A DNA stretch of 27,121 nt, from positions 1 through 27,121 of IMG/VR virus record IMGVR_UViG_3300027734_000263; one strand, written 5' to 3'. The notes beneath the pieces were generated by a model. The model did not search any database. It had not been told where the DNA came from and saw nothing but the letters and a program-made list of their open reading frames with translations. The position numbers were made by a program, and so were the translations under genes. Source of the stretch: a virus. Positions 1 to 5,789 of the stretch are shown piece after piece; positions within the stretch are counted from its first letter, which is position 1, and each line of letters starts with the position of its first letter.

Positions 1-1
1 T

Positions 2-322
2 GAAGATCGCAACAAGCAAGGCTTCAACTGGAACAATCTGATGCTACAGCGTTGGACTGATCACAACGGTGATGAACATCGTGTCAAGGATGATTATGAA
101 CGCAACAAGACGCTGATTGATCTCCGAGCGCAACCGGCAGAAATCAAGACTGCGGTCGATAGTGTTATCAAAGAGAATGTGCGTACAACTACGACACCGC
201 AGGTAGGCATTCATCTTATGAAGTTCTGTGGCAAGTACGAACTCACGAAGATTTCGGAGCAGGCTGAGACTTATTCAAAGTGGCTCAACAACCCATATAA
301 AGGAATTCTGAATGCCGATTGA
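2..322 (+). CDS. 3' part of a hypothetical protein, truncated by the window edge
   Basis: The reading frame is open from base 2, so the true start lies outside the window; an internal ATG at 41 is unlikely to be the start because coding continues upstream of it. About 106 residues are visible. They are charged, mostly helical in character, and end near a WLNNPYKG motif. I do not recognise the family. The stop overlaps the next gene by 11 bases, which suggests translational coupling in one operon. Confidence 0.7.
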   Translation, partial: EDRNKQGFNWNNLMLQRWTDHNGDEHRVKDDYERNKTLIDLRAQPAEIKTAVDSVIKENVRTTTTPQVGIHLMKFCGKYELTKISEQAETYSKWLNNPYKGILNAD

Positions 323-617
323 TCCTGTTCTTCTCTGTAAAGACTGCATTCACTCTCGTATTTCTACTTACGCCAAATACAGCAGTTATATTTTCGAGTG
401 GAAGGCTCCGAAATCACATTGGTATAAGTGCGCTAAAACCTTTGAACCGGGGCATGAAATTATTGATCCGGTTACCGGTTATGAAAAAGTTAAGGCTAAA
501 ATGACTTACTGTGAAATATCACGTAAGCATGGTGATTGCGGACCTACTGCAAAGTACTGGAAGCCGAAGCATAAGAAAGATTTATTTAAAATGTTGACAA
601 AGGAATCATATGACTGA
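312..617 (+). CDS. Cysteine-rich, probable zinc-binding small phage protein
   Basis: This is a 101-residue basic protein with an N-terminal CKDC pair, a middle cysteine (WYKCAKTF), a DPVTG turn, and two further cysteines in a TYCEISRKHGDCG segment before a lysine-rich tail. The spacing suggests one zinc site. From memory, small proteins with this CxxC...C...DPVTG...C...R...CG layout are common in phages of Gram-negative bacteria, but no function is known to me. It overlaps both neighbours, so the start at 312 fits an operon arrangement. Confidence 0.8.
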   Translation: MPIDPVLLCKDCIHSRISTYAKYSSYIFEWKAPKSHWYKCAKTFEPGHEIIDPVTGYEKVKAKMTYCEISRKHGDCGPTAKYWKPKHKKDLFKMLTKESYD

Positions 618-1065
618 ACTAGTCGCAAAACCAATCGTTAAGAACCAGTTTTGGATCGTCACTGACGGTAACAAGAAGGTCGGCAATATCGAAGCTAACA
701 ACGCTGGATACGGTGTTCAGCTTAATGGCACTTCGTTGCAATTCAACAACACTGATGAGTTGAAGAAGAAAACTCATATTCGATTTGAACCTATCAAGTC
801 AAACAATACGAAGGCTTCACTTCCGTATCCTGAGTATCCTACTACTTCTCGCATCTATAACTCACTTTTTGATGTTAAGCGAGGACTACATCTTTTCACT
901 AAGACACGTAAATCTAAGTGTCAACATGCAGCAGGTTGGTTTGTGATGGATCAAAACGGCGTCAAGGTTGTTGTTTTTTGTCCCAAATACATCTTTATCC
1001 AACGTTATCCGTACTCCGGTCCCTACAAAACGGAAGCGGAAGCGACAGTTCAGATAAATACATAA
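610..1065 (+). CDS. Conserved T4-like phage protein of unknown function
   Basis: The protein has 151 residues and no membrane segment. It opens with a KPIVKNQFWIVTDG stretch and later has a YNSLFDVKRGLHLFTKTRKS block, followed by a CPKYIFIQRYPYSGPYKT segment. That order matches, from memory, a family conserved among marine T4-like myoviruses. No catalytic motif is evident. Its start overlaps the upstream stop by 8 bases, and its stop shares TAATG with the next gene, so four consecutive genes here look co-translated. Confidence 0.85.
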   Translation: MTELVAKPIVKNQFWIVTDGNKKVGNIEANNAGYGVQLNGTSLQFNNTDELKKKTHIRFEPIKSNNTKASLPYPEYPTTSRIYNSLFDVKRGLHLFTKTRKSKCQHAAGWFVMDQNGVKVVVFCPKYIFIQRYPYSGPYKTEAEATVQINT

Positions 1066-1265
1066 TGATGCATATCAACCGATTCATGGATAAGATGACC
1101 GTAGCAGACGGTAAACAAAGCAAAGATTTAGTTTTGCCCATGACGGATGCCCGCGGATTGCGTGATGATATCATTAGGTTGCTTTCAGATTTACATGAGA
1201 TGTCTAAGAATAAAAATCAAGATGAGGTACTCCAAGTCGAAATTAGAGGCGGGTCATTCAAGTGA
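1065..1265 (+). CDS. Small hypothetical protein (T4-like family)
   Basis: I place the start at 1065 (an ATGATG pair that shares TAATG with the previous stop). The same frame is open from 918, but a start there would lie deep inside the upstream gene. The 66-residue product has a MTDARGLRDDIIRLL helix followed by an acidic stretch ending in VEIRGGSFK. From memory, this M-x-DA-x-x-L-x-x-DI-x-RLL pattern occurs in small proteins of marine T4-like phages. Function is unknown. The next gene starts inside its stop codon. Confidence 0.75.
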   Translation: MMHINRFMDKMTVADGKQSKDLVLPMTDARGLRDDIIRLLSDLHEMSKNKNQDEVLQVEIRGGSFK

Positions 1266-1561
1266 GTAGAACCCAACCTAATGTACTGCTAGAGTATGTA
1301 GACAAGAATACCTACAAGTGTGACCAGATTGTAGAGGCAGCAGGCATTTGGGCCGTGTTCTATGATGATCAACCTATCAATCTCAAGTCTTCTCATTATC
1401 TCGCAAATGATGCTGCTCCAAAGTATAAAAAGACTAGCTTCTCCAATCCAGGACATGCTAGAAATCTTTGCCGTAAGTTGAATGCACAGTTCAAGACAGA
1501 CAAGTTTACTGTCGTCTTCATGAATTCGGGACGCACAGTTTATCCCGATGACTTATCCTAA
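1262..1561 (+). CDS. Conserved T4-like phage protein of unknown function, GTG start
   Basis: The start is GTG at 1262, giving a 4-base GTGA overlap with the preceding stop; no ATG fits better. The 99-residue product has an N-terminal PNVLLEYVDKNTYK segment, a central GIWAVFYDDQPINLKS beta-rich block, and a KYKKTSFSNPGHARNLCRKLN helix near residue 60-80. The pattern matches, from memory, a family found next to the 610-1065 protein in marine T4-like phages, which supports a conserved gene pair. No enzymatic motif is visible. Confidence 0.8.
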   Translation: MSRTQPNVLLEYVDKNTYKCDQIVEAAGIWAVFYDDQPINLKSSHYLANDAAPKYKKTSFSNPGHARNLCRKLNAQFKTDKFTVVFMNSGRTVYPDDLS

Positions 1562-1967
1562 AACTAAAACTGAAATTGTCAAGACTATCCTGACTGAAAC
1601 TCAGGATGATCCTGATTTTCCTTGGAACAATCATGAACCTGACAAGCTGATATTTGAATGGTTTGTCACAGGAAGAAGGGGAGAAGGTCTTAGACTAACT
1701 GATGTTGGTGCTTCTGCCTTCACAAAAGCAAACATTGCTCACTACACGTTTGACCTTAAGCAGGACTCTAAATCGTTCTTACCTGCAAAGAATTGGGAAA
1801 GTTATGCTATGCTTCTAAACAAGAAGATACATTGTCCTTATTATATAGGTGTGAGCATCGATGAGAAGAAAAAGAAAAAACCATATATTAGAATCTACGA
1901 TCACAAGATTGCTATGCTCATGACATTATACGGTACAGTAGATGACTATTTGGAATCAGTAAAATAG
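1548..1967 (+). CDS. Conserved phage protein with GLRLT motif, unknown function
   Basis: The 139-residue product overlaps the upstream gene by 14 bases. It has an FEWFVTGRRGEGLRLTDVG block near residues 36-54 and a PYIRIYDHKIAMLMTLYG block near the C-terminus. These two blocks define, from memory, a soluble family in marine T4-like phages. A lysine run (residues about 107-111) separates the two halves. Function is unknown. It ends the first operon; a late-type promoter motif and a secreted protein follow. Confidence 0.8.
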   Translation: MTYPKTKTEIVKTILTETQDDPDFPWNNHEPDKLIFEWFVTGRRGEGLRLTDVGASAFTKANIAHYTFDLKQDSKSFLPAKNWESYAMLLNKKIHCPYYIGVSIDEKKKKKPYIRIYDHKIAMLMTLYGTVDDYLESVK

Positions 1968-1992
1968 TATTATTTTATGTTCGCACTTGCAG

Positions 1993-2000
1993 CATAAATA
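1993..2000 (+). promoter_or_regulatory. T4-type late promoter motif CATAAATA
   Basis: CATAAATA lies 42 bases upstream of the EF-hand gene, in a non-coding gap with no TTGACA-like partner. NATAAATA is the late-promoter core known from T4 and marine T4-like phages. The placement gives a leader of about 35 bases that carries a good Shine-Dalgarno AGGAGA. Confidence 0.55.
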
Positions 2001-2041
2001 AACTCGTAGCACGTTGCTACTCACACACACAGGAGAAACAA

Positions 2042-2281
2042 ATGAAGAATATCGCAGTGAGCCTTTTAATGGCTCTAACTCTATCAACACCGGCACTTGC
2101 TGCTAACCCCGCTCGATTTGAAAGAATGGACCTTGATAAGGATGGTTTTGTCACACTAGACGAAGCTAACACTGTCTGTAAGGTAAAGCCTAGCATCTTC
2201 AAGTATGCAGATGAAAACTCCGATGGCAAGTTGTCGAGCAAAGAACTTCGCAGTCACTTTTCTCTTTTTCAACGTTGCTGA
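2042..2281 (+). CDS. Secreted two-EF-hand calcium-binding protein
   Basis: The 79-residue protein starts with a clear Sec signal peptide: a short basic N-terminus, a hydrophobic core, and an ALA cleavage site after residue 20. The mature part is almost only two canonical EF-hand loops, D30-x-D32-x-D34-G35 to E41 and D57-x-N59-x-D61-G62 to E68, with all calcium ligands present. Two cysteines (C46 and the C-terminal C79) could form a disulfide. It would act in the periplasm of a Gram-negative host or at the envelope. AGGAGAAACAA precedes the ATG. A calcium-dependent partner is not visible. EF-hand identification is strong; the role is unknown. Confidence 0.9.
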   Translation: MKNIAVSLLMALTLSTPALAANPARFERMDLDKDGFVTLDEANTVCKVKPSIFKYADENSDGKLSSKELRSHFSLFQRC

Positions 2282-2296
2282 TAGGAGAATAATAAC

Positions 2297-2566
2297 ATGA
2301 TTAAGAATTTCATCGATAATACTATTGACGCCTTTCAAACTTCAAAGAAAATCTTTGTTGATACGGTAGTTAAACACGAAGGTCTTGCATCTTCTCTCAA
2401 CAAATTTGTTGATACACAGACTGCATACACCAAGAAGGCAGTTGATGGTGCGTTTGAGGTCAGTCAGGACCTTTATAAGGTTGTCACTGATAAAGCATTC
2501 TATACCGATCTAGTAAAGAATGCACAAGATAGCGTACAAACTATTTTCCCTAAAAAGGAAAAGTAA
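2297..2566 (+). CDS. Phasin-like amphipathic helical protein
   Basis: The 89-residue protein is predicted to be one long helix with regularly spaced hydrophobic residues, alternating K/D/Q faces, few prolines and no cysteines. The segments AFQTSKKIFVDTVVKHEG and TKKAVDGAFEVSQDLYKVV resemble phasins, which coat polyhydroxyalkanoate granules, in style and length. I cannot see a diagnostic motif, so a generic coiled-coil or structural phage protein is also possible. It lies 15 bases after the EF-hand gene with a good AGGAGAA ribosome site, so the two probably share a late transcript. Confidence 0.5.
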   Translation: MIKNFIDNTIDAFQTSKKIFVDTVVKHEGLASSLNKFVDTQTAYTKKAVDGAFEVSQDLYKVVTDKAFYTDLVKNAQDSVQTIFPKKEK

Positions 2567-2571
2567 TATAA

Positions 2572-2709
2572 ATGATTAAGAATTTTTTCAAAAAGTTATT
2601 GGAGATTTGGCTCCAAGGACTGTACATCAATGGACGAAATGAAGTAGATAGACAGGAGTCTATGATGTTGGTAATAAGAAGTTTTAATCAAAAAGATCGA
2701 TCTTTATAA
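2572..2709 (+). CDS. Small basic protein, 45 residues, hypothetical
   Basis: This short frame begins ATG ATT AAG AAT TT, the same 14 bases that begin the phasin-like gene, and is preceded by AAGGAAAAG. The product is MIKNFFKKLLEIW at its start, an amphipathic helix, then a charged NGRNEVDRQES segment and a hydrophobic MMLVIRSF. It could be a membrane-associated peptide. The gene sits only 5 bases after the previous stop. No family is recognised; coding is supported by position and start context. Confidence 0.5.
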   Translation: MIKNFFKKLLEIWLQGLYINGRNEVDRQESMMLVIRSFNQKDRSL

Positions 2710-2722
2710 TCGATTACGTTAA

Positions 2723-2730
2723 TATAAATA
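2723..2730 (+). promoter_or_regulatory. T4-type late promoter motif TATAAATA
   Basis: An exact TATAAATA octamer lies 10 bases before the 33-residue micro-ORF at 2741. Transcription would begin almost at that ATG, so the promoter may mainly serve the gene at 2835, which has its own Shine-Dalgarno GGAGG. Confidence 0.45.
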
Positions 2731-2740
2731 GGAAATACTA

Positions 2741-2842
2741 ATGAATATTATTGCATACATCGGACTAGTTAATATTGCTATTCCGTTTGGTTTAATGTTG
2801 ATGGATGAAATAAAAACGTCCATCGGAGGACACAATGGATAA
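2741..2842 (+). CDS. 33-residue single-span membrane peptide
   Basis: A short frame with AGGAAA upstream encodes a peptide whose first 22 or so residues are hydrophobic (start MNIIAYIGLVNIAIPFGLML) and whose tail is short and polar. It overlaps the next gene by 8 bases, and the GGAGG inside it serves as that gene's ribosome site. It may be a real membrane micro-protein or simply a leader peptide that couples translation. No family is known to me. Confidence 0.4.
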   Translation: MNIIAYIGLVNIAIPFGLMLMDEIKTSIGGHNG

Positions 2843-3101
2843 CAAACTACCGAGTTTACCTGAAGTAAAATTTAACAAGAACGGATATGAAATCCGTACT
2901 GATATTCTTTCAATGGCAAAGTCACTTGTAGCTGAAGAATATCATGCCAAGTATATGGGATGGGAAGTAACGCAACAGCGTGACCCAAAGACCGGGCAGC
3001 TTGTCACTACAGTAGGTATGCCGGAGTTTCCAGGGTTAGAGAAGGTTCTCGAAACTGCACAGAAGATGTACGATTTCGTAAACAACCCAACTAAGAAGTA
3101 A
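2835..3101 (+). CDS. Conserved T4-like phage protein with NGYEIRTD motif
   Basis: The 88-residue soluble protein has an NGYEIRTDILSMAK segment at about residues 15-28, a YMGWEVTQQRDPKTGQLVT block in the middle, and a MPEFPGLEKVLETAQKMY C-terminal helix. The combination matches, from memory, a small family conserved in marine T4-like phages, often near structural genes. No function is known to me. A strong intrinsic terminator follows directly, so this is the last gene of its unit. Confidence 0.8.
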   Translation: MDNKLPSLPEVKFNKNGYEIRTDILSMAKSLVAEEYHAKYMGWEVTQQRDPKTGQLVTTVGMPEFPGLEKVLETAQKMYDFVNNPTKK

Positions 3102-3120
3102 TCTTTATCAACGGGGAGAA

Positions 3121-3149
3121 AATGCCTGATTCGTCAGGCATTTTTTTTT
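3121..3149 (+). terminator. Rho-independent terminator
   Basis: A 9-bp perfect stem (AATGCCTGA with TCAGGCATT, 3121-3129 and 3134-3142) closes a TTCG tetraloop and runs into an unbroken T tract through 3149. The UUCG loop makes this a very stable classical terminator. It ends the 2042-3101 unit. Confidence 0.95.
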
Positions 3150-3161
3150 GGATAAAAAAGG

Positions 3162-3189
3162 TTGACATTGACTCTGATTTTGTTATGCT
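3162..3189 (+). promoter_or_regulatory. Sigma70-like promoter, extended -10
   Basis: TTGACA at 3162 and TATGCT at 3184 are 16 bp apart, with TG two bases before the -10 (TGTTATGCT), an extended -10 element. It lies between the terminator and the gene at 3214, so it opens a new, probably early, transcription unit read by host RNA polymerase. Confidence 0.8.
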
Positions 3190-3213
3190 GAGTGTATAGC
3201 AAGGAGATAGCAA

Positions 3214-3411
3214 ATGGCACAAGTTAATGTTAAGTTTCGTGTTCACGGTGTAGATTCAGAGCGTGGTTGGGGCCGCGAATATTGGCACGTTGATTTCGAT
3301 ACCCGTCCCGAAGCTGAAAAGTTTATGGCAGACACTAATGCTAAGAACACTGCTACGTATGCCCCTGACTTCTACAGCCAAGCAAATAGCATCGAAATGA
3401 TCGAAGCATAA
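3214..3411 (+). CDS. Small hypothetical protein
   Basis: A strong AAGGAGAT ribosome site precedes the ATG. The 65-residue product begins with a beta strand (VNVKFRVHGV), has a tryptophan-rich GWGREYWHVDF segment, and a helix (RPEAEKFMADTNAK). It looks like a compact alpha/beta domain. I do not recognise a named family. It is the first gene after the terminator and has its own extended -10 promoter, which suggests early, strong expression. Confidence 0.75.
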   Translation: MAQVNVKFRVHGVDSERGWGREYWHVDFDTRPEAEKFMADTNAKNTATYAPDFYSQANSIEMIEA

Positions 3412-3470
3412 AAATCGTACCCGAGGTCATTTTTCGGTTGACTTCGGGTACCCATTTTGCTATAAAGAAT
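3411..3470 (+). promoter_or_regulatory. Type A promoter module with inverted repeat (copy 1)
   Basis: TTGACT (3438) and TATAAA (3461) are exactly 17 bp apart. The -35 lies in the right arm of a 13-bp inverted repeat (GTACCCGAGGTCA at 3417-3429, TGACTTCGGGTAC at 3439-3451, one mismatch). The spacer also holds the palindrome GGGTACCC. The module is repeated at 18072-18130. The arrangement suggests that a repressor or activator controls it. Confidence 0.8.
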
Positions 3471-3497
3471 ACATCAAGAGCAAACAGAGAGATTGAT

Positions 3498-3839
3498 ATG
3501 TTTTACGTTGTTATTAGTGAAGATGGTTTTTGCTACATTCCTACTGTCACGATTGTTGACCATGCCAACATCAAGTCATATCGCGGCAAGACGCTACCAA
3601 GTGTTGTTAGTCGCAATCTTGTAGCTAACGTGCTTGATCGCGGTACTGCTATTTTTGATTGCAGCAACGCACGGGAAGCCCTGAACCTAGCGTGTGATAT
3701 CTATAAGAAGATGCCCCGCTATCGTCGTCAGATTGGGTATCTTACTGATACTAAGAACCCTGACGTTGTTCGCTATAAGGGTATGCACTCTAAGGGTGCT
3801 GGTATCTGGGAATCAGAAGTCGCTGACAAGTATCTCTAA
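3498..3839 (+). CDS. Hypothetical protein
   Basis: The frame opens earlier, at 3438, but that would place the start inside the promoter -35 element; I choose ATG 3498, which follows AGAGAG. The 113-residue product starts with strands (MFYVVISEDGFCYIP), then has two helical parts, and a GYLTDTKNPDVVRYKG segment near the end. The protein is basic. No named family is recognised. It is driven by the repeated type A promoter module and is followed by another well-translated small gene 12 bases away. Confidence 0.75.
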   Translation: MFYVVISEDGFCYIPTVTIVDHANIKSYRGKTLPSVVSRNLVANVLDRGTAIFDCSNAREALNLACDIYKKMPRYRRQIGYLTDTKNPDVVRYKGMHSKGAGIWESEVADKYL

Positions 3840-3851
3840 AGGAGAAATATA

Positions 3852-4175
3852 ATGTCACTGGATGTTTATCTGACTGCTGTTCGCCCGACTGAGGTATACA
3901 GCCGCAACATCACGCACAATCTGAACAAGATGGCTATGGAAGCTGGCATCTACGAGGCCCTGTGGCGTCCCGAGGAGATCGGTATCGTTCGTGCTGACCA
4001 ATTGATTGAACCTCTGACGGTTGGATTGGAAAAGCTGAAGGCGGATCCTGAACACTATCAGAAGTTCAATGCCCCCAGCGGTTGGGGAATGTACGAACAC
4101 TTCGTTCCTTTCGTTGAGGACTACCTGCAGGCCTGTAAGGAAAACCCAGACGCAGAAGTCAACGTAAGTCGTTGA
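3852..4175 (+). CDS. Conserved phage protein of unknown function (MSLDVYL family)
   Basis: AAAGGAGAAATAT precedes the ATG. The 107-residue protein carries the hallmarks of a family I remember as frequent in phages and prophages: an N-terminal MSLDVYLTAVRPTEVYS, then NITHNLNKMAMEAGIYEALW, and a GWGMYEHFVPFVEDYLQAC stretch before a C-terminal VSR. High conservation of the N-H-N and GWG segments hints at a binding site, but no function has been assigned that I know of. It shares the transcript that starts at the 3438 promoter. Confidence 0.85.
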   Translation: MSLDVYLTAVRPTEVYSRNITHNLNKMAMEAGIYEALWRPEEIGIVRADQLIEPLTVGLEKLKADPEHYQKFNAPSGWGMYEHFVPFVEDYLQACKENPDAEVNVSR

Positions 4176-4180
4176 TTCGT

Positions 4181-4265
4181 AAGAGCCAAAATAATTCACT
4201 TTTTGGTGAAAAAAGGCTTGACTTCGGGTACCCGATTTGCTATTATACATCATAAGCTGAGAAAA
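4181..4265 (+). promoter_or_regulatory. Type B promoter module (copy 1) with palindromic spacer
   Basis: TTGACT (4218) and TATTAT (4241) are 17 bp apart, and the spacer holds a perfect 12-bp palindrome, TCGGGTACCCGA. Upstream sits a smaller inverted repeat (CCAAAA...TTTTGG) next to an A tract. The whole 85-bp block is repeated almost unchanged at 16711-16796 in front of an unrelated gene, so it behaves as a mobile regulatory cassette. Confidence 0.85.
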
Positions 4266-4276
4266 AGGAACTGAAC

Positions 4277-4540
4277 ATGTCGAACGAATTGAAGCAGTAT
4301 CTTGATCGTGCTAACACTCTGGGCAAGCTTTTCGGTGAGAAGGAGTACGACCTCAACAGTGCTGTTGATCGTCGGCGCCTCGCTGAGAAGCTGGATTGCG
4401 ATCTTAGCCCTGAGAATCTGTCCTGCGACGGCGAACTGCGCGGTGAGGCACTTAAGCGTAAGTACACTCTGTTGACTCGTGCGCTCAAGCAGCTTGAAGC
4501 CCTTGAGGATCATGAACTGAAACATGCGATGTTCAAGTAA
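4277..4540 (+). CDS. Small helical hypothetical protein
   Basis: The 87-residue product is strongly charged and helical, with heptad-like leucines (LKQYLDRANTLGKLF, YTLLTRALKQLEALEDHEL). It contains two cysteines (LDCDLSPENLSCDG) in the middle. No domain is recognised. Expression would be strong: it is the first gene behind a type B promoter module with AAAGGA before the ATG. It may be one of the short host-takeover proteins typical of early phage regions, but that is inference from position only. Confidence 0.7.
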   Translation: MSNELKQYLDRANTLGKLFGEKEYDLNSAVDRRRLAEKLDCDLSPENLSCDGELRGEALKRKYTLLTRALKQLEALEDHELKHAMFK

Positions 4541-4590
4541 GTCTTGAGTTTTTCTTAAAATCGTTTACACACTGAAAAAAGGAAATTTGT

Positions 4591-4713
4591 ATGGTTAGCG
4601 TTATTGTTGCTTTCATTTTTGGAATGGTTGTGATGGACTTTATGTGGGCCTACAAGATGGGCATCCCTCAGGCCATGTGGCGTCGTTGGAAAAATCGCAA
4701 GCCTCGCATTTAA
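4591..4713 (+). CDS. 40-residue membrane micro-protein
   Basis: AAAAAAGGAAAT lies before the ATG. The product has one hydrophobic span (VSVIVAFIFGMVVMDFMWAY, residues 2-21) followed by a positively charged tail (WRRWKNRKPR), which predicts an N-out, C-in inner-membrane peptide. It fits exactly between two genes with normal spacing. Function is unknown; similar short membrane peptides are numerous in this window. Confidence 0.65.
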   Translation: MVSVIVAFIFGMVVMDFMWAYKMGIPQAMWRRWKNRKPRI

Positions 4714-4716
4714 GGC

Positions 4717-4745
4717 TTGACTTCTTCGCAAAGAAGTAGTAGATT
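4717..4745 (+). promoter_or_regulatory. Sigma70-like promoter with hairpin-like operator
   Basis: TTGACT (4717) and TAGATT (4740) are 17 bp apart. The spacer and -35 overlap an inverted repeat, ACTTCTT-CGCA-AAGAAGT (4720-4737), a plausible regulator site that differs from the GGGTACCC operator of the neighbouring promoters. Confidence 0.65.
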
Positions 4746-4777
4746 AAGATCATAGATTGAAGCAAAGGAACTAGTAC

Positions 4778-5437
4778 ATGGCTCGTTATCAGGCTCCTAA
4801 GATTTCTTACTCGACCATCGAAGTGTTTGCTGCTGCTTGCGCTGCCCAGCGTATCAACGGTGAATACCTCAAGGACGACAAAAATCTTTATGATGCTGAC
4901 GGGCATGTTGCTATGACTTTGAATATCGCCAACAAGAAGCTGACTTCTAAGTTTCTGCAAGGCGATTTTGAAATCACTGATGAGGATCGTGAACAGGGGC
5001 AAGAAGTACGTCAGTACTGCCACTCTCTTACGTTCAAGATCCTGCAGGGAAAGACTCTGAGTGACTTTGAGCAGACCATGCTCAAGATTGCTGACAAAGA
5101 GACGGTTGACAGTTTCTATGACATTGCTGTTGTTTCGTCTCTCCCTGCTTCGTATGAGCGTTCTAAGGCTCGGCTTGAGCAGAGCAATCGTCTCCGCGAT
5201 CATCAGGGCTGTCTGAATCAGGCAGAGGGTACTAAGGTCGATCTTGAAATCGAAGTCGTGCGCTGCAACTATAGCAATAACTGGGACACTTATTATGTCA
5301 CTGCTATTGTTGAAAATGCTGTAGTGTTTTTTGCGTTTCGTGATCAGATTGAAATTGGTTCTAAGATCCGTGTCAAGGGTAAGGTTAAATCCCACAAGGA
5401 AGATCGTACTCAACTTAGCCACGTGAAGATTGTATAA
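4778..5437 (+). CDS. Protein with C-terminal OB-fold-like domain
   Basis: The 219-residue protein begins MARYQAPKISYSTIEVFAAA, has an acidic helical middle, and ends in a beta-rich domain from about residue 150 (VDLEIEVVRCNYSNNWDTYY ... GSKIRVKGKVKSHKEDRTQL). The G-x-x-I-x-V-x-G-x-V-K-x-H pattern followed by a T-x-L strand is typical of OB folds, so nucleic-acid binding is plausible. AAAGGA lies upstream. It sits before a structured terminator and not far from the DNA ligase, which fits a replication-region role. The family has no named function that I know. Confidence 0.75.
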   Translation: MARYQAPKISYSTIEVFAAACAAQRINGEYLKDDKNLYDADGHVAMTLNIANKKLTSKFLQGDFEITDEDREQGQEVRQYCHSLTFKILQGKTLSDFEQTMLKIADKETVDSFYDIAVVSSLPASYERSKARLEQSNRLRDHQGCLNQAEGTKVDLEIEVVRCNYSNNWDTYYVTAIVENAVVFFAFRDQIEIGSKIRVKGKVKSHKEDRTQLSHVKIV

Positions 5438-5448
5438 GAGTTAACCTT

Positions 5449-5546
5449 AAGCGTCTGTGAGTCCCGAGTGGTCTTTCGTATATTGGGTCTCCCTTAAATG
5501 GGTTGTAAATTCCCTAGGTGGACTGACTCACAGACGCTTATTTTTT
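5449..5546 (+). terminator. Long-range hairpin with T tract; structured RNA candidate
   Basis: A perfect 15-bp inverted repeat (5449-5463 with 5525-5539, core AAGCGTCTGTGAGTC) encloses 61 bases and is followed by A and six T. The enclosed part contains C- and G-runs (CCC 5491-5493 with GGG 5500-5502) that allow an inner hairpin. It can act as a terminator for the 4778 gene. The large, organised loop is unusual for a plain terminator and suggests a small RNA or a leader for the gene at 5580. Confidence 0.7.
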
Positions 5547-5579
5547 AGGTTTTAATCATTCCCGATTGGAACAAAAATA

Positions 5580-5789
5580 ATGCAGTGGGTTCGTGAACAT
5601 AGCAAGCCGTATAAGCTGGAGCTGAAATACAAGCCCGGCTATGATGTTTGGAAAGAAGTGCAAGATACCCTGTGGGAAGCCAAAGACTGGTGCAAGCAGA
5701 ACAAGATGATGATTTGGGACGACGGATTGTTCTATATCCGGTTCACCAATGATCGTGATCTTGCTTGGTTCCTGTTGAGGTGGTCATGA
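5580..5789 (+). CDS. Small W-rich paralogue 1 (WC...FxxRW family)
   Basis: The 69-residue product ends with AKDWCKQN ... LFYIRFTNDRDLAWFLLRWS. This C-terminal unit, a WC-containing helix, a W-D turn, a Y-x-x-x-F strand, then D-x-x-x-F-x-x-R-W, recurs in the next gene and again at 24735, so the three are paralogues. The start is 33 bases behind the T tract of the structured hairpin, with only weak ribosome-binding sequence (TTGGAA). Function is unknown. Confidence 0.7.
   Translation: MQWVREHSKPYKLELKYKPGYDVWKEVQDTLWEAKDWCKQNKMMIWDDGLFYIRFTNDRDLAWFLLRWS

Noticed and set aside
1053-1060. GATAAATA four bases before the gene at 1065
   Set aside because: It lies inside the coding end of the previous gene in the middle of a tightly overlapping operon, so I count it as possible chance and did not list it as a promoter.
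918-1064. A longer start for the 1065-1265 gene
   Set aside because: It would overlap the previous gene by about 150 bases; the ATG at 1065 sits at the previous stop, as for most neighbours.
4640-5422. A 260-codon open frame on the minus strand
   Set aside because: It lies antisense to the 4778-5437 gene, which has a promoter, ribosome site and OB-like domain. The minus frame has no ribosome site or recognisable domain and arises from codon bias of the plus gene.
5449-5546. A tRNA or known riboswitch in the structured region
   Set aside because: No cloverleaf, T-loop GGTTCRA or recognisable aptamer core is visible.
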